Assembly: GCA_944391255.1 (NCBI GenBank) | Contig: CALXSW010000199.1 | Location: forward strand, 1-14,265 | Length of the DNA: 14,265 nucleotides | Source: an uncultured Clostridia bacterium | Lineage (GTDB): Bacteria > Bacillota > Clostridia > UBA1381 | Direction of reading: 5' to 3' | Shown here: piece by piece, positions 1 through 7,421 of the stretch | How positions within the stretch are numbered: the first letter of the stretch is position 1 | Layout of the letters: every line of letters starts with the position of its first letter | The notes under the pieces: model-generated | The model's input: the letters and a program-made list of their open reading frames with translations, nothing else | The model's database searches: none | What the model was told of the DNA's origin: nothing | Translations under genes and position numbers: made by a program

Positions 1-1203
1 GACTGCTACAGCGGAGAAAGCGGACAGATCACGCAGGAAAAACTGTTTAAGTTTTTTGACGAGCAGGGCAGGATCCTCGCTCTTCGTCCTGATTTTACAA
101 CGTCGATAGCGAGAATGGCTGCTACAAAGAAGGTTGGCGACGTTATGCCGCTAAGATATATGTACACCGGAAATGTGTTCAGAGCCGAGCATACGGACGG
201 AGCGAGAAGAAGAGAGATAACGCAAAGCGGAATAGAGCTTATAGGCTCATATTCGCCGAGCGCCGATGCTGAGGTCATAGCGGCGGCAATGGAGGCTGTA
301 GAGGCTCTTGGCATAGAGGAATTTTCAATGGAGATAGGTCAGGTCGCGTTCTTTAACGGTCTTATAGATCAGTGCGGACTTGATGCTGAAACGACTGAAA
401 AGCTCCGTTCAAGAATAGACTCAAAGGATTCGCAGGGAATAAAGACAATAGTTGATAAGCTGAATATAGAAGATGATGTAAAGCAGATCATGATAGAGCT
501 TCCTTATCTTTTCGGCGGTCTTGAGGTGCTTGACAAGGCGAACGTGCCTGGACTTAACGAAACGTCAAAGATAGCTCTTGACAACATAAGAAGAATATAC
601 GAGCTTTTGTGTCTGTATAATTTTGAGGATTATATTTCAATAGACCTTGGAATGCTCCAGAGTATCGACTATTATACAGGTTCTATATTCAAGTGCTATA
701 CTCACGGCGTCGGCTTCCCTATAGCGGCAGGCGGCAGATATGATAATCTGATGGGACAGTTCGGCATGCCTAAGGGCGCTGTAGGCTGCGCTTTCGGCGT
801 AAACAGACTCATGCAGGTGTATGACGGCGAGGGACATATCGTTCCGACAACGCTTATATACGCTGAGAAGGATGCGGAGGGTATAGCTTACGAGGTCGCA
901 TATGTTCTGCGTGATGACGAGTGTCTGGCTGAGATGTATATAGGCGGCGGATCATACGATGACGCTGTCAGATACGCTATAGCAAAGCAGGCGGCATGTA
1001 TAATAAGAGTGTTCCCTGACAGAAATCTTGCAATGCATGATTTTATTATGAATAAGGACACAGAGGTAACGGTTGACGAGTTTTTGTATAATGAGGGCTA
1101 CGGATATTCTGAGGAGGAGCTTGCAAACGGAATAGATATTCCTGTGAGCTTCGCGGGCGGAAACGATCCGACACCGCAGGATCTCGGATACAGACAGTTT
1201 TAA
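1..1203 (+). CDS. hisZ: ATP phosphoribosyltransferase regulatory subunit HisZ (5' end outside window)
   Basis: HisZ is a catalytically inactive paralogue of histidyl-tRNA synthetase that binds short-form HisG and makes it active and histidine-sensitive in the first step of histidine synthesis. The frame is open from the first base of the window, so about 400 C-terminal residues are visible; the first internal ATG (115) is not the start because the family motif LRPDFTTSIARMAATK runs across it. Other class II synthetase-like motifs are VFRAEHTDGARRREITQSG (motif 2 region) and SIDYYTGSIFK followed by AAGGRYDNLMGQFG. The sequence LGMLQSIDYYTG, in place of the HisRS form with RGLDYYTG, favours HisZ, and hisG directly downstream supports it strongly. 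The C-terminal part (roughly from TTLIYAEKDAEG) resembles the anticodon-binding-like domain. The stop is followed by a 26-nt gap to hisG, so the two are very probably co-transcribed. Confidence 0.93.
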   Translation, partial: DCYSGESGQITQEKLFKFFDEQGRILALRPDFTTSIARMAATKKVGDVMPLRYMYTGNVFRAEHTDGARRREITQSGIELIGSYSPSADAEVIAAAMEAVEALGIEEFSMEIGQVAFFNGLIDQCGLDAETTEKLRSRIDSKDSQGIKTIVDKLNIEDDVKQIMIELPYLFGGLEVLDKANVPGLNETSKIALDNIRRIYELLCLYNFEDYISIDLGMLQSIDYYTGSIFKCYTHGVGFPIAAGGRYDNLMGQFGMPKGAVGCAFGVNRLMQVYDGEGHIVPTTLIYAEKDAEGIAYEVAYVLRDDECLAEMYIGGGSYDDAVRYAIAKQAACIIRVFPDRNLAMHDFIMNKDTEVTVDEFLYNEGYGYSEEELANGIDIPVSFAGGNDPTPQDLGYRQF

Positions 1204-1229
1204 ATATATATTGAAAGGTAAAGGATAGA

Positions 1230-1871
1230 ATGAGATATTTAACAGTAGCTCTCGCAAAGGGACGTCTTGCGGAGCTGGCGATGGATATTTTCATGTCGAT
1301 AGGCATGGACTGTTCGGAAATGAAAGAGAAATCGAGAAAGCTTATATTTACAGACGAAAAGAACAAGATGAAATTTATCCTTGTAAAAGCGTCTGACGTG
1401 CCTACATATGTTGAATACGGCGCGGCCGATATAGGCATCGTCGGAAAGGACACGCTGCTTGAAGAGGGAAGAAATCTCTATGAGATGGTCGATCTCGGAT
1501 TTGGAAAATGCGATATGTGCGTATGCGGCAGACCGGAGCTTAAGGGCAAGCTTGACGAGATACCGCATCTTAAAGTGGCGTCAAAATATCCGAATATAGC
1601 GAGAAGATATTTCCAGGAGGAAAAAGGTCAGACTATAGAGATAATCAAGCTCAACGGTTCTGTGGAGCTTGGACCGCTTGTAGGTCTTTCTCATGTTATA
1701 GTTGATATTGTTGAAACGGGCGCTACGCTTCGTGAAAACGGTCTTGACGTGCTTGAAAAGGTATGTCCTTTAAGCGCAAGACTTATCGTGAACAAGGTCA
1801 GCATGAAGATGGAAAAGGAAAGAATAATGAGCATGGTAAAGGCGTTCAGCGAAAAAACGTCTGAAAATTGA
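1230..1871 (+). CDS. hisG: ATP phosphoribosyltransferase catalytic subunit, short form
   Basis: HisG condenses ATP with PRPP to give phosphoribosyl-ATP, the committed step of histidine synthesis, in the cytoplasm. The product is 213 residues, the length of the short form that lacks the C-terminal regulatory domain and needs HisZ, which is encoded just upstream. Visible marks are the N-terminal ALAKGRLAE (residues 7-15), the EYGAADIGIVGKD segment (62-74) and the PRPP-binding loop DIVETGATLRENGL (159-172), characteristic of the family. The start ATG is preceded by AAAGGA at a short spacing (4 nt). The gene lies between hisZ and hisA with gaps of 26 and 21 nt and should share their transcript. 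No frameshift or missing motif is seen. Confidence 0.96.
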   Translation: MRYLTVALAKGRLAELAMDIFMSIGMDCSEMKEKSRKLIFTDEKNKMKFILVKASDVPTYVEYGAADIGIVGKDTLLEEGRNLYEMVDLGFGKCDMCVCGRPELKGKLDEIPHLKVASKYPNIARRYFQEEKGQTIEIIKLNGSVELGPLVGLSHVIVDIVETGATLRENGLDVLEKVCPLSARLIVNKVSMKMEKERIMSMVKAFSEKTSEN

Positions 1872-1892
1872 TAGGAAGGAGCAGAACAAGAT

Positions 1893-2606
1893 ATGAGAAT
1901 TTATCCGGCTATCGATATAAAGGACGGACAGTGCGTAAGACTTTTAAGAGGAAGCTTTGACAATGTCACGGTATATGGAAATGATCCGGCTGAAATGGCG
2001 AAAAAATGGCAGGCAGAAGGCGGGGAATTCATACATGTGGTAGATCTTGACGGAGCGCTCAAAGGTCATGGCGTGAACGCTGAGGCGATAAAGAAGATAT
2101 GCGAGAGTGTAAGCGTGCCTGTGCAGACGGGCGGCGGAATACGGACGATGGAGGATATAGAGGCTAAGCTCGCATGCGGTATAAACCGTGTGATAATCGG
2201 CACAAAGGCGGTATCTGATTCGGAGTTCGTGAGAAGAGCTGTTGAAAAATACGGCGATAAAATAGTTATTGGCATTGATGCAAAGGACGGAATGGTTGCC
2301 ATAGAGGGTTGGGAAAAGACCTCGGAATGGAAAGCTGTTGATTTTGCGAAAAAGATGGAAGAAATAGGCGTAAGAACGATCGTTTATACCGATATAGCAA
2401 CTGACGGAACGTTGCAGGGACCGAACGTTCAGGCGATGAAGGAAATGGCAGACAGCGTTGATGTGGACATTATAGCATCAGGCGGAGTCGGAAGTATTGA
2501 GCATATAAAGGCGCTGCTCCCTACAGGCGTTGAGGGTGTAATTGTCGGCAGAGCTTTATATACTGATTCGGTCGATCTGAAGGAAGCTATTGAGGTCGCG
2601 AAATAA
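1893..2606 (+). CDS. hisA: Phosphoribosylformimino-AICAR-ribotide isomerase HisA
   Basis: HisA is a cytoplasmic (beta-alpha)8-barrel isomerase that converts ProFAR to PRFAR by an Amadori rearrangement, the fourth step of histidine synthesis. The 237-residue product has the usual length. The first strand MRIYPAIDIKDG carries the expected catalytic Asp8, and the second catalytic Asp is most likely Asp129 in GIDAKDG. The phosphate-binding repeats TGGGIRT (79-85) and ASGGVGS (195-201), and YTDIATDGTLQGPN (165-178), are typical of HisA. PriA-type dual isomerases are actinobacterial, so plain HisA is the better call; HisF is excluded by the DI-K-DG start and the length. The start follows AAGGAG with a rather long spacing of 11 nt. 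The next gene begins 11 nt after the stop. The genes normally found near hisA (hisD, hisC, hisB, hisH, hisF, hisI) are not adjacent. Confidence 0.95.
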   Translation: MRIYPAIDIKDGQCVRLLRGSFDNVTVYGNDPAEMAKKWQAEGGEFIHVVDLDGALKGHGVNAEAIKKICESVSVPVQTGGGIRTMEDIEAKLACGINRVIIGTKAVSDSEFVRRAVEKYGDKIVIGIDAKDGMVAIEGWEKTSEWKAVDFAKKMEEIGVRTIVYTDIATDGTLQGPNVQAMKEMADSVDVDIIASGGVGSIEHIKALLPTGVEGVIVGRALYTDSVDLKEAIEVAK

Positions 2607-2617
2607 GGAGAATACAG

Positions 2618-3382
2618 ATGCTTGCTGTAGAACGCAGAAAACATATTGAAGAAATAATAAATAAAAATAAAAGTATTCTTGTAACAGATATAGCTAAGCA
2701 GTTTGAAGTCACGACAGAAACAATAAGAGGCGATCTTCTGAAACTTGAGAAACAGGGCGTATTGATCAGGACTCACGGCGGGGCTATCCTCGCGGAGGGA
2801 TCAGGTCAGGAGCTGAGCTTTAACGAGAGAGATGTTGTAAATTCAGAGGCGAAACAGAGGATAGGAAAACGCGCGGCGGAGATGATACGCGACGGCGAAA
2901 CTGTTTTTCTTGACGCATCTACTTCATCACTGCATCTTGCGCGACATCTTAAAGATAAAAAAAGTTTGACTGTAATAACTAACGCTGTCAATATAATCAT
3001 GGAGCTTGCGGATTGTGAAAATATCCGACTTATATCAACGGGCGGTCAGCTCACACCGAAAAATATGTCGTTTGTGGGAAGATTTACCGAGAAGATGATC
3101 AGAAGGAATCTAGCTGCGAATAAGTGCTTTTTCTCATGCAGAGGCGTCACTATCTCTCGCGGACTTGTCGATTCATCGGAAGATGAGGCGGAAATAAAGA
3201 GAGCTATGCTTGACTGTTCAGACTCAGCCGTTTTCCTATGCGATCATAATAAGCTCGGAAGAATGGCGATACCGGTTATCGCGCCGCTTGACAGGATAGA
3301 CGTTTTTATAACAGACGTGAAGTTTGATGATGAATGGCAGAGCAAGCTTGAAGAGCTTGATATAAATATCATTAATGTTTAA
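2618..3382 (+). CDS. DeoR-family transcriptional regulator
   Basis: This is a 254-residue DeoR-type regulator, a family that usually represses sugar or nucleoside metabolism genes and responds to a phosphorylated sugar. The N-terminal winged helix-turn-helix spans about residues 1-57, with VTTETIRGDLLKLEKQGVLIRTHGG (31-55) as recognition helix and wing, the hallmark of the family. The C-terminal sensor domain shows FLDASTSSLHLARHL (98-111), VITNAVNI (119-126), ISTGGQL (139-145), RGLVDSSEDEAEIKRAML (181-198) and CDHNKLGR (208-215), all in the expected order. GGAG lies 7 nt before the ATG and directly follows the hisA stop, so translation is probably coupled to hisA. The target cannot be read from the sequence: no sugar transport or catabolic genes are adjacent, and a role in controlling histidine genes would be unusual for the family. 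Confidence 0.93.
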   Translation: MLAVERRKHIEEIINKNKSILVTDIAKQFEVTTETIRGDLLKLEKQGVLIRTHGGAILAEGSGQELSFNERDVVNSEAKQRIGKRAAEMIRDGETVFLDASTSSLHLARHLKDKKSLTVITNAVNIIMELADCENIRLISTGGQLTPKNMSFVGRFTEKMIRRNLAANKCFFSCRGVTISRGLVDSSEDEAEIKRAMLDCSDSAVFLCDHNKLGRMAIPVIAPLDRIDVFITDVKFDDEWQSKLEELDINIINV

Positions 3383-3385
3383 AAT
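3357..3385 (+). promoter_or_regulatory. Candidate sigma-A promoter at the end of the deoR-type gene
   Basis: TTGATA (3357-3362) and TAAAAT (3380-3385) are separated by 17 nt, each one mismatch from consensus. It overlaps the last codons of the regulator gene. The expected start would be near 3392, just before the hairpin at 3403-3436, so it could serve the RNase H and MATE genes by read-through. The local sequence is AT-rich, so a chance match is possible. Confidence 0.4.
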
Positions 3386-3402
3386 AAAATCATGTAAAAA
3401 AG

Positions 3403-3441
3403 ACCGCATCAGTATTGTGAAAAACGCTGATGCGGTTGTTT
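3403..3441 (+). terminator. Hairpin terminator after the his/deoR unit
   Basis: A perfect 10-bp stem, ACCGCATCAG (3403-3412) with CTGATGCGGT (3427-3436), has a 14-nt loop and is followed by TTGTTT. The T tract on the + strand is short and broken. Upstream of the stem lies a run of A, so the hairpin would have a better U tract (CTTTTTT) if read on the - strand, although no - strand gene enters it here. It most likely ends or weakens transcription out of the histidine cluster. Confidence 0.7.
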
Positions 3442-3461
3442 GCTGATATTCGGAGGTGTTT

Positions 3462-4064
3462 ATGGCGGCAAAGAAATTTTACGCTGTGAAAAGCGGGCGC
3501 GAGCCGGGAATATACACGGTGTGGAAAGATTGTCAAAAACAGGTGATAGGCTATAAGGGCGCTCAGTTCAAGGGGTTTATGACTCTTGAGGAGGCTCAGC
3601 GGTATATGCACGGAGCGGACAGCGGCGCGTCATACGAGCCGAGAGATGGAGCTGTTGTGGCGTATGTTGACGGAAGCTATAATATACGGACAAAGGCTTT
3701 TTCGTATGGAGCTGTGATATTTGACGGCGGCAGCGAGATAACGATGTCGGAGGCTTTTGAAGATGAAGAGCTTGCGGCGATGCGAAATGTCGCGGGCGAG
3801 ATAAACGGCTCAATGGCCGCGATGCGCTATTGCGTGGAGCATGGAAAGCGTATGCTCGATCTTTATTACGATTATGAGGGCATAGCGAAATGGTGCACAG
3901 GCGAATGGAAAACGAATAAAACAGGCACTGTGGCATACAAGGAATATTATGATTCTGTAAAAGATCGGCTCGATGTGCGTTTTGTCAAAGTAAAGGGACA
4001 TTCGGGCGATAAATATAACGATATGGCTGACCGTCTTGCGAAAGACGCTGTCGGCATAGAATAA
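3462..4064 (+). CDS. Ribonuclease H1 with N-terminal viroplasmin-like hybrid-binding domain
   Basis: This enzyme cuts the RNA strand of RNA-DNA hybrids, for example R-loops and primers. The 200-residue product has two parts. Residues 1-51 (KKFYAVKSGREPGIYTVW ... FKGFMTLEEAQRYM) match the hybrid-binding (caulimovirus viroplasmin-like) domain. Residues 64-197 are the RNase H fold. The four acidic catalytic positions appear as Asp70 in AYVDGSY, Glu113 in AGEINGSM, Asp137 in LYYDYEG and Asp190 in NDMADRLAK, with the HSGD loop (180-183) before the last. I chose the ATG at 3462 because GGAGG (3452-3456) lies 5 nt upstream; the in-frame GTG at 3456 overlaps that ribosome site. It follows the terminator at 3403 and precedes a MATE gene by 24 nt. 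Confidence 0.93.
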   Translation: MAAKKFYAVKSGREPGIYTVWKDCQKQVIGYKGAQFKGFMTLEEAQRYMHGADSGASYEPRDGAVVAYVDGSYNIRTKAFSYGAVIFDGGSEITMSEAFEDEELAAMRNVAGEINGSMAAMRYCVEHGKRMLDLYYDYEGIAKWCTGEWKTNKTGTVAYKEYYDSVKDRLDVRFVKVKGHSGDKYNDMADRLAKDAVGIE

Positions 4065-4088
4065 TAAAGGAACAACGGAGGAAAGAAA

Positions 4089-5480
4089 ATGGAAAAAACA
4101 GGTGCGAATAAAATGGGCGTAATGCCTGTAAATAAACTTCTGATATCGATGTCGCTGCCGATGATGATATCAATGCTTGTGCAGGCGTTGTATAATATCG
4201 TTGACAGTATATTCGTTTCACAGATATGCGAGGACGCTCTTACGGCTGTATCTATGGCGTTCCCGATGCAGACGCTTCTGATAGCGTCAGCAACAGGCAC
4301 AGGCGTCGGTGTAAACGCGCTTTTGTCGCGTTCTCTCGGTGAAAAGAACAAAGAGATGGCAAACAAGGCGGCGGCAAACGGACTATTCATATATATTATA
4401 GCGTTTGTTGTATTCTTTATAGTTGGAATATTTGCCGTAAAGCCGTTCTATGTATTCCAGACAGGTGACGCGTCATCTCAGATCACTCAGTTTGGTAATG
4501 AATATTTGACTTGCGTATTGATGGCATCGCTTGGAATGTATATCCAGATGTACAGCGAAAGACTTCTTATATCAACAGGAAGAACTATATACACAATGTT
4601 TACGCAGGGTATAGGCGCTATAATAAATATAATTCTTGACCCGATCATGATATTCGGTCTGCTTGGATTCCCTGAGCTTGGAGTTCTCGGCGCCGCTGTC
4701 GCAACTGTTACAGGTCAGTGGGTTGCAGCAGCTATCGCTGTATTTATAAATATAAAGAAGAACCACGATGTGAAGATAAATGCCTCGATGGTTCTCCATC
4801 CGGAGGGAAAGGTTGTAAAGACGATACTTGCTGTTGGAATACCGTCGATGATAATGCAGGCTATAGGTTCAGTTATGACATTCTCATTCAACAAGATACT
4901 CATAATGTTCTCATCTACTGCCGTTGCCGTATTCGGCGTATACTTCAAGCTGAATTCTATAATATTCATGCCTATATTTGGTCTTAATAACGGTCTTGTT
5001 CCTATAATAGCGTATAACTACGGCGCAGGCAACAGAAAGAGAATTACAAAGGTAATAAGATACGGAATTATGTACGCGACGGCGCTCATGATAATAGGAC
5101 TTATATTGATAGAGGTATTCCCTGATTCAATGCTTATGCTGTTCAACGCGTCAGAGAATATGCTTTCTATCGGTATTCCGGCTCTCAGGATCATATGTAT
5201 AAGCTTTATCTTCGCCGGCGCATGTATCGTTTTGTCGTCAGTGTTCCAGGCGTTCGGTCATGGCATATTGAGTATGTTCGTTTCGCTTGCAAGACAGCTC
5301 ATAGTTCTTCTGCCGGCAGCGTACATACTCGCGCGCATAGGTATGGCTCATGGCGGAGATGTATCATATGTATGGTGGTCGTTTGATATAGCCGAGCTTG
5401 TATCGATAACGCTTAGTGTCATATTCTTCAGATATTTGTATAATAAGGTAATATCAAAGATACCTGAGGGGAATGATTAA
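4089..5480 (+). CDS. MATE-family multidrug efflux protein (first copy)
   Basis: This is a cytoplasmic-membrane secondary transporter of the MATE family, which exports cationic drugs and metabolites in exchange for Na+ or H+; the real substrate cannot be read. The 463-residue protein has about 12 hydrophobic segments in two similar halves. The N-half shows MSLPMMISMLVQALYNIVDSIFVSQ and the loop NALLSRSLGEKN; the C-half shows VGIPSMIMQAIGSV and GLVPIIAYNYGAGNRKRI, the usual paired signatures. GGAGG lies 8 nt before the ATG. The gene starts 24 nt after the RNase H gene and is probably co-transcribed with it. No good terminator follows. It is clearly related to, but well diverged from, the second MATE gene at 12090. 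Confidence 0.95.
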   Translation: MEKTGANKMGVMPVNKLLISMSLPMMISMLVQALYNIVDSIFVSQICEDALTAVSMAFPMQTLLIASATGTGVGVNALLSRSLGEKNKEMANKAAANGLFIYIIAFVVFFIVGIFAVKPFYVFQTGDASSQITQFGNEYLTCVLMASLGMYIQMYSERLLISTGRTIYTMFTQGIGAIINIILDPIMIFGLLGFPELGVLGAAVATVTGQWVAAAIAVFINIKKNHDVKINASMVLHPEGKVVKTILAVGIPSMIMQAIGSVMTFSFNKILIMFSSTAVAVFGVYFKLNSIIFMPIFGLNNGLVPIIAYNYGAGNRKRITKVIRYGIMYATALMIIGLILIEVFPDSMLMLFNASENMLSIGIPALRIICISFIFAGACIVLSSVFQAFGHGILSMFVSLARQLIVLLPAAYILARIGMAHGGDVSYVWWSFDIAELVSITLSVIFFRYLYNKVISKIPEGND

Positions 5481-5522
5481 TAAAAGGCGCGGCTGTGAGC
5501 GCGATAAAATGTTAATTTCCGG

Positions 5523-5551
5523 TTGAAATGTATGATAATGTATGCTATAAT
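5523..5551 (+). promoter_or_regulatory. Strong sigma-A promoter with extended -10
   Basis: TTGAAA (5523-5528), a 17-nt spacer and TATAAT (5546-5551) are present, with TGC directly before the -10 box forming an extended -10 element. Five of six bases match consensus at -35 and six of six at -10. Transcription should begin near A5558, leaving an untranslated leader of about 140 nt before the DUF362 gene. Confidence 0.85.
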
Positions 5552-5557
5552 ATCTAT

Positions 5558-5699
5558 AACTAAGTTGCTGATGGGATCGTCCGGATATGTGATCTGCCAG
5601 TAAAGGTCACTCGTGACACTCATCGGATATGGCTGCGGCGGCGTGAGCTGTTATCACGCTTTGATCGTATTTAAATTATATTATAAAATGGGAGATAAT
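5558..5699 (+). other. Long 5' leader with small hairpins, no known RNA class recognised
   Basis: From the predicted start to the DUF362 start codon there is no gene. Visible structure: GATC (5575-5578) can pair with GATC (5591-5594), flanked by TGG/CCA; GTCA-CTCG-TGAC (5606-5617) is a tetraloop hairpin; GCGTGA (5641-5646) pairs with TCACGC (5654-5659) over a 7-nt loop and is followed by TTTGAT. CGGATATG occurs twice (5582-5589 and 5624-5631). The three GTGA/TCAC elements could re-pair with each other, which would allow alternative folds. The last 40 nt before the ribosome site are AT-rich. I could not match it to TPP, cobalamin, T-box, ZTP, fluoride or other riboswitch cores. Confidence 0.4.
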
Positions 5700-6851
5700 A
5701 TGAAAGACAAAGTATCTATTGTAAAATGTGATACGTATGAAAAATGCCGCGAGGGTATAGATGAGGCGCTCCGTCTCATCGGCGGAATAGAAAGATTTGT
5801 AAAGCCGGGAGATAAGGTCGTAATAAAACCGAATCTCGTTTCAAAGAAGGAGCCGGGCAAGGCTATAACTACAAATCCGGAGTTTGTAAAAGCGGTCGTG
5901 CATATAGCGGAGGCGGCAGGCGGTATAGTCACAATAGCCGAAAGCCCGGGCGGACCGTATAACAGGACGATGCTTAACGCCGTATACGGAGCGTGCGGAA
6001 TGAACTATGCCGTAGAGGGCACAAACGCCCAGCTCAATTACAGCACTGACTTTACAGAGGTAGACCATAAGGACGGTCATACTGTTAAGAGGATCCCTAT
6101 AATAGATCCTGTGCTTGACGCTGACGTGGTGATAAATCTTCCTAAGCTCAAAACTCATGCGATGACAAGCTATACGGGAGCGGTAAAAAATCTTTTCGGA
6201 GTTATCCCCGGCACATATAAGGCGGAGCTTCATTTCAGACTTGATGACAGGAAAGCGTTCTGCTCAATGCTTGTAGATCTTTGCGAGAGAGTGGGATCAG
6301 TTCTCACGATAATGGACGCGATCGACGGCATGGAGGGAAACGGCCCTACATCGGGAACGGACAGGCATATAGGTCTTGTGCTCGCGTCAGAAAATCCGTA
6401 TGAGCTTGATATGGCGGCATGTGATATAATAGGCTATGAAACAGATGAGGTAGATACTGTCAGATTTTCTATAGAGCGCGGCCACGCGGTAAGCAGCTAT
6501 GACGAGCTGAATATAGTCGGATGCGATATAGCAGATGTAATGATACCCGATTTTGCAAAGCCGGAAAGTCATTTCAATCTTTTAAAGCTTGTAAATCTTC
6601 CTTCGGCTCTAAACGCATTCTTTGTGAACAAGCTTGCGTCAAGACCGGAGATACAATATAAAGAGTGTATATCATGCGGAGAATGCGCGAGATGCTGTCC
6701 GCCTAAGGCTATAAGCATGGACAGCGGCAGACCTGTTATAAACAGGCAGGAGTGCATAAGGTGTTTCTGTTGTCAGGAGCTGTGCCCGAAAAGCGCTGTT
6801 AAGATAAAGAGATCTCTGCTTAACAAATTCATGATAAAAATAGTAAGATAA
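5700..6851 (+). CDS. DUF362 domain protein with C-terminal 2[4Fe-4S] ferredoxin domain
   Basis: The 383-residue protein has a DUF362 domain (about residues 5-285; VKPGDKVVIKPNLV at 34-47, LPKLKTHAMTSYTGAVKNLFGVIPG at 147-171) and a bacterial ferredoxin domain at the end. The eight cluster ligands are complete: C323, C326, C329, C333 in CISCGECARCCP, and C352, C355, C358, C362 in CIRCFCCQELCP. The family is thought to take part in redox or metal-centre chemistry, but the reaction is not known and I do not assign one. The ATG at 5700 is chosen because GGGAG (5690-5694) sits 5 nt upstream and the protein then begins at the usual family start. The frame stays open to a GTG at 5613 that also has AAAGG six nt before it, so a 29-residue longer form cannot be fully excluded. 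A strong promoter lies upstream; trmL follows. Confidence 0.92.
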   Translation: MKDKVSIVKCDTYEKCREGIDEALRLIGGIERFVKPGDKVVIKPNLVSKKEPGKAITTNPEFVKAVVHIAEAAGGIVTIAESPGGPYNRTMLNAVYGACGMNYAVEGTNAQLNYSTDFTEVDHKDGHTVKRIPIIDPVLDADVVINLPKLKTHAMTSYTGAVKNLFGVIPGTYKAELHFRLDDRKAFCSMLVDLCERVGSVLTIMDAIDGMEGNGPTSGTDRHIGLVLASENPYELDMAACDIIGYETDEVDTVRFSIERGHAVSSYDELNIVGCDIADVMIPDFAKPESHFNLLKLVNLPSALNAFFVNKLASRPEIQYKECISCGECARCCPPKAISMDSGRPVINRQECIRCFCCQELCPKSAVKIKRSLLNKFMIKIVR

Positions 6852-6866
6852 CAGCAGAAATGCTGT
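6851..6866 (+). other. Intercistronic hairpin with GAAA tetraloop
   Basis: ACAGCA (6851-6856) and TGCTGT (6861-6866) form a perfect 6-bp stem capped by GAAA, a stable GNRA-type loop. It begins at the last base of the DUF362 stop codon and ends directly before the ribosome site AAAGGGG of trmL. There is no T tract, so it is not an intrinsic terminator; it may stabilise or separate the two cistrons. Confidence 0.5.
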
Positions 6867-6880
6867 AAAGGGGAAATACG

Positions 6881-7378
6881 ATGTTTAATGTAGTTCTTGT
6901 CGAGCCGAGAATACCGCAGAACACCGGAAATATCGCCAGAACATGCGCGGCGACAGGGTGCGGTCTTCATATAGTAAAGCCGACAGCATTTGAAATAACA
7001 GATAAAAATCTTAAAAGAGCGGGTCTGGACTATTGGCAGTATTTAAATGTTCAGTATTACGACGGTCTTGATGATTTCTTCGCCAAGACAGCTCCGACGG
7101 GCGCGAGATATTATTACGCCACAACGAAAGCTCCGCACACATATGTTGATGTGGAATATAAGGATAATGATTATCTTCTCTTCGGCAGAGAGGACGCGGG
7201 ACTTCCGGAGGAGCTTTTGTATGAGCATGAGGAACGCTGTATAAGGATACCGATGATAAAAGAGGCGAGAAGTCTTAACTTGTCAAATTCAGTAGCTATC
7301 ATAGTGTATGAGGCGATGCGTCAGATGGGATTTGAGAATCTTAAGGATCTCGGTCAGCTCACAAAATTCACATGGTAA
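6881..7378 (+). CDS. trmL: tRNA (cytidine/uridine-34 2'-O)-methyltransferase, SPOUT family
   Basis: TrmL transfers a methyl group from S-adenosylmethionine to the ribose of the wobble nucleotide 34 in tRNA-Leu isoacceptors. The 165-residue protein is close to the E. coli length and begins with the typical FNVVLVEPRIPQNTGNIARTC, which contains the conserved Asn and Arg of SPOUT motif 1. Motif 2 is LLFGREDAGLPEELL (about residues 101-115) and motif 3 is RIPMIKEARSLNLSNSVAIIVYEA, which forms the knotted cofactor pocket. The length and the lack of an N-terminal RNA-binding domain separate it from TrmH and RlmB. AAAGGGG lies 7 nt before the ATG. It sits 29 nt behind the DUF362 gene and 43 nt before the phosphoglycerate mutase gene, with no promoter seen between them. 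Confidence 0.93.
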   Translation: MFNVVLVEPRIPQNTGNIARTCAATGCGLHIVKPTAFEITDKNLKRAGLDYWQYLNVQYYDGLDDFFAKTAPTGARYYYATTKAPHTYVDVEYKDNDYLLFGREDAGLPEELLYEHEERCIRIPMIKEARSLNLSNSVAIIVYEAMRQMGFENLKDLGQLTKFTW

Positions 7379-7421
7379 TGATATAAAAATAAAATCGAAA
7401 AAATAAAGGAGTAATACAAAG

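Noticed and set aside
637..837. Minus-strand open frames across the window, such as this one inside hisZ
   Set aside because: They mirror well-conserved + strand genes, have no ribosome sites and encode no recognisable protein.
1..1203. Histidyl-tRNA synthetase instead of HisZ
   Set aside because: The LGMLQSIDYYTG form, the C-terminal sequence and the hisG neighbour fit HisZ; HisRS normally has RGLDYYTG.
3456..3461. GTG start for the RNase H gene two codons upstream
   Set aside because: It overlaps the GGAGG ribosome site that serves the ATG at 3462, and the protein family begins at the latter.
5487..5503. GC-rich hairpin after the first MATE gene as a terminator
   Set aside because: The stem is only 4 bp (GCGC/GCGC) and no T run follows.
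5568..5617. Hammerhead-ribozyme-like CTGATG in the DUF362 leader
   Set aside because: The core needs CUGANGA and a later GAAA; here the seventh base is G and no GAAA with matching stems follows.
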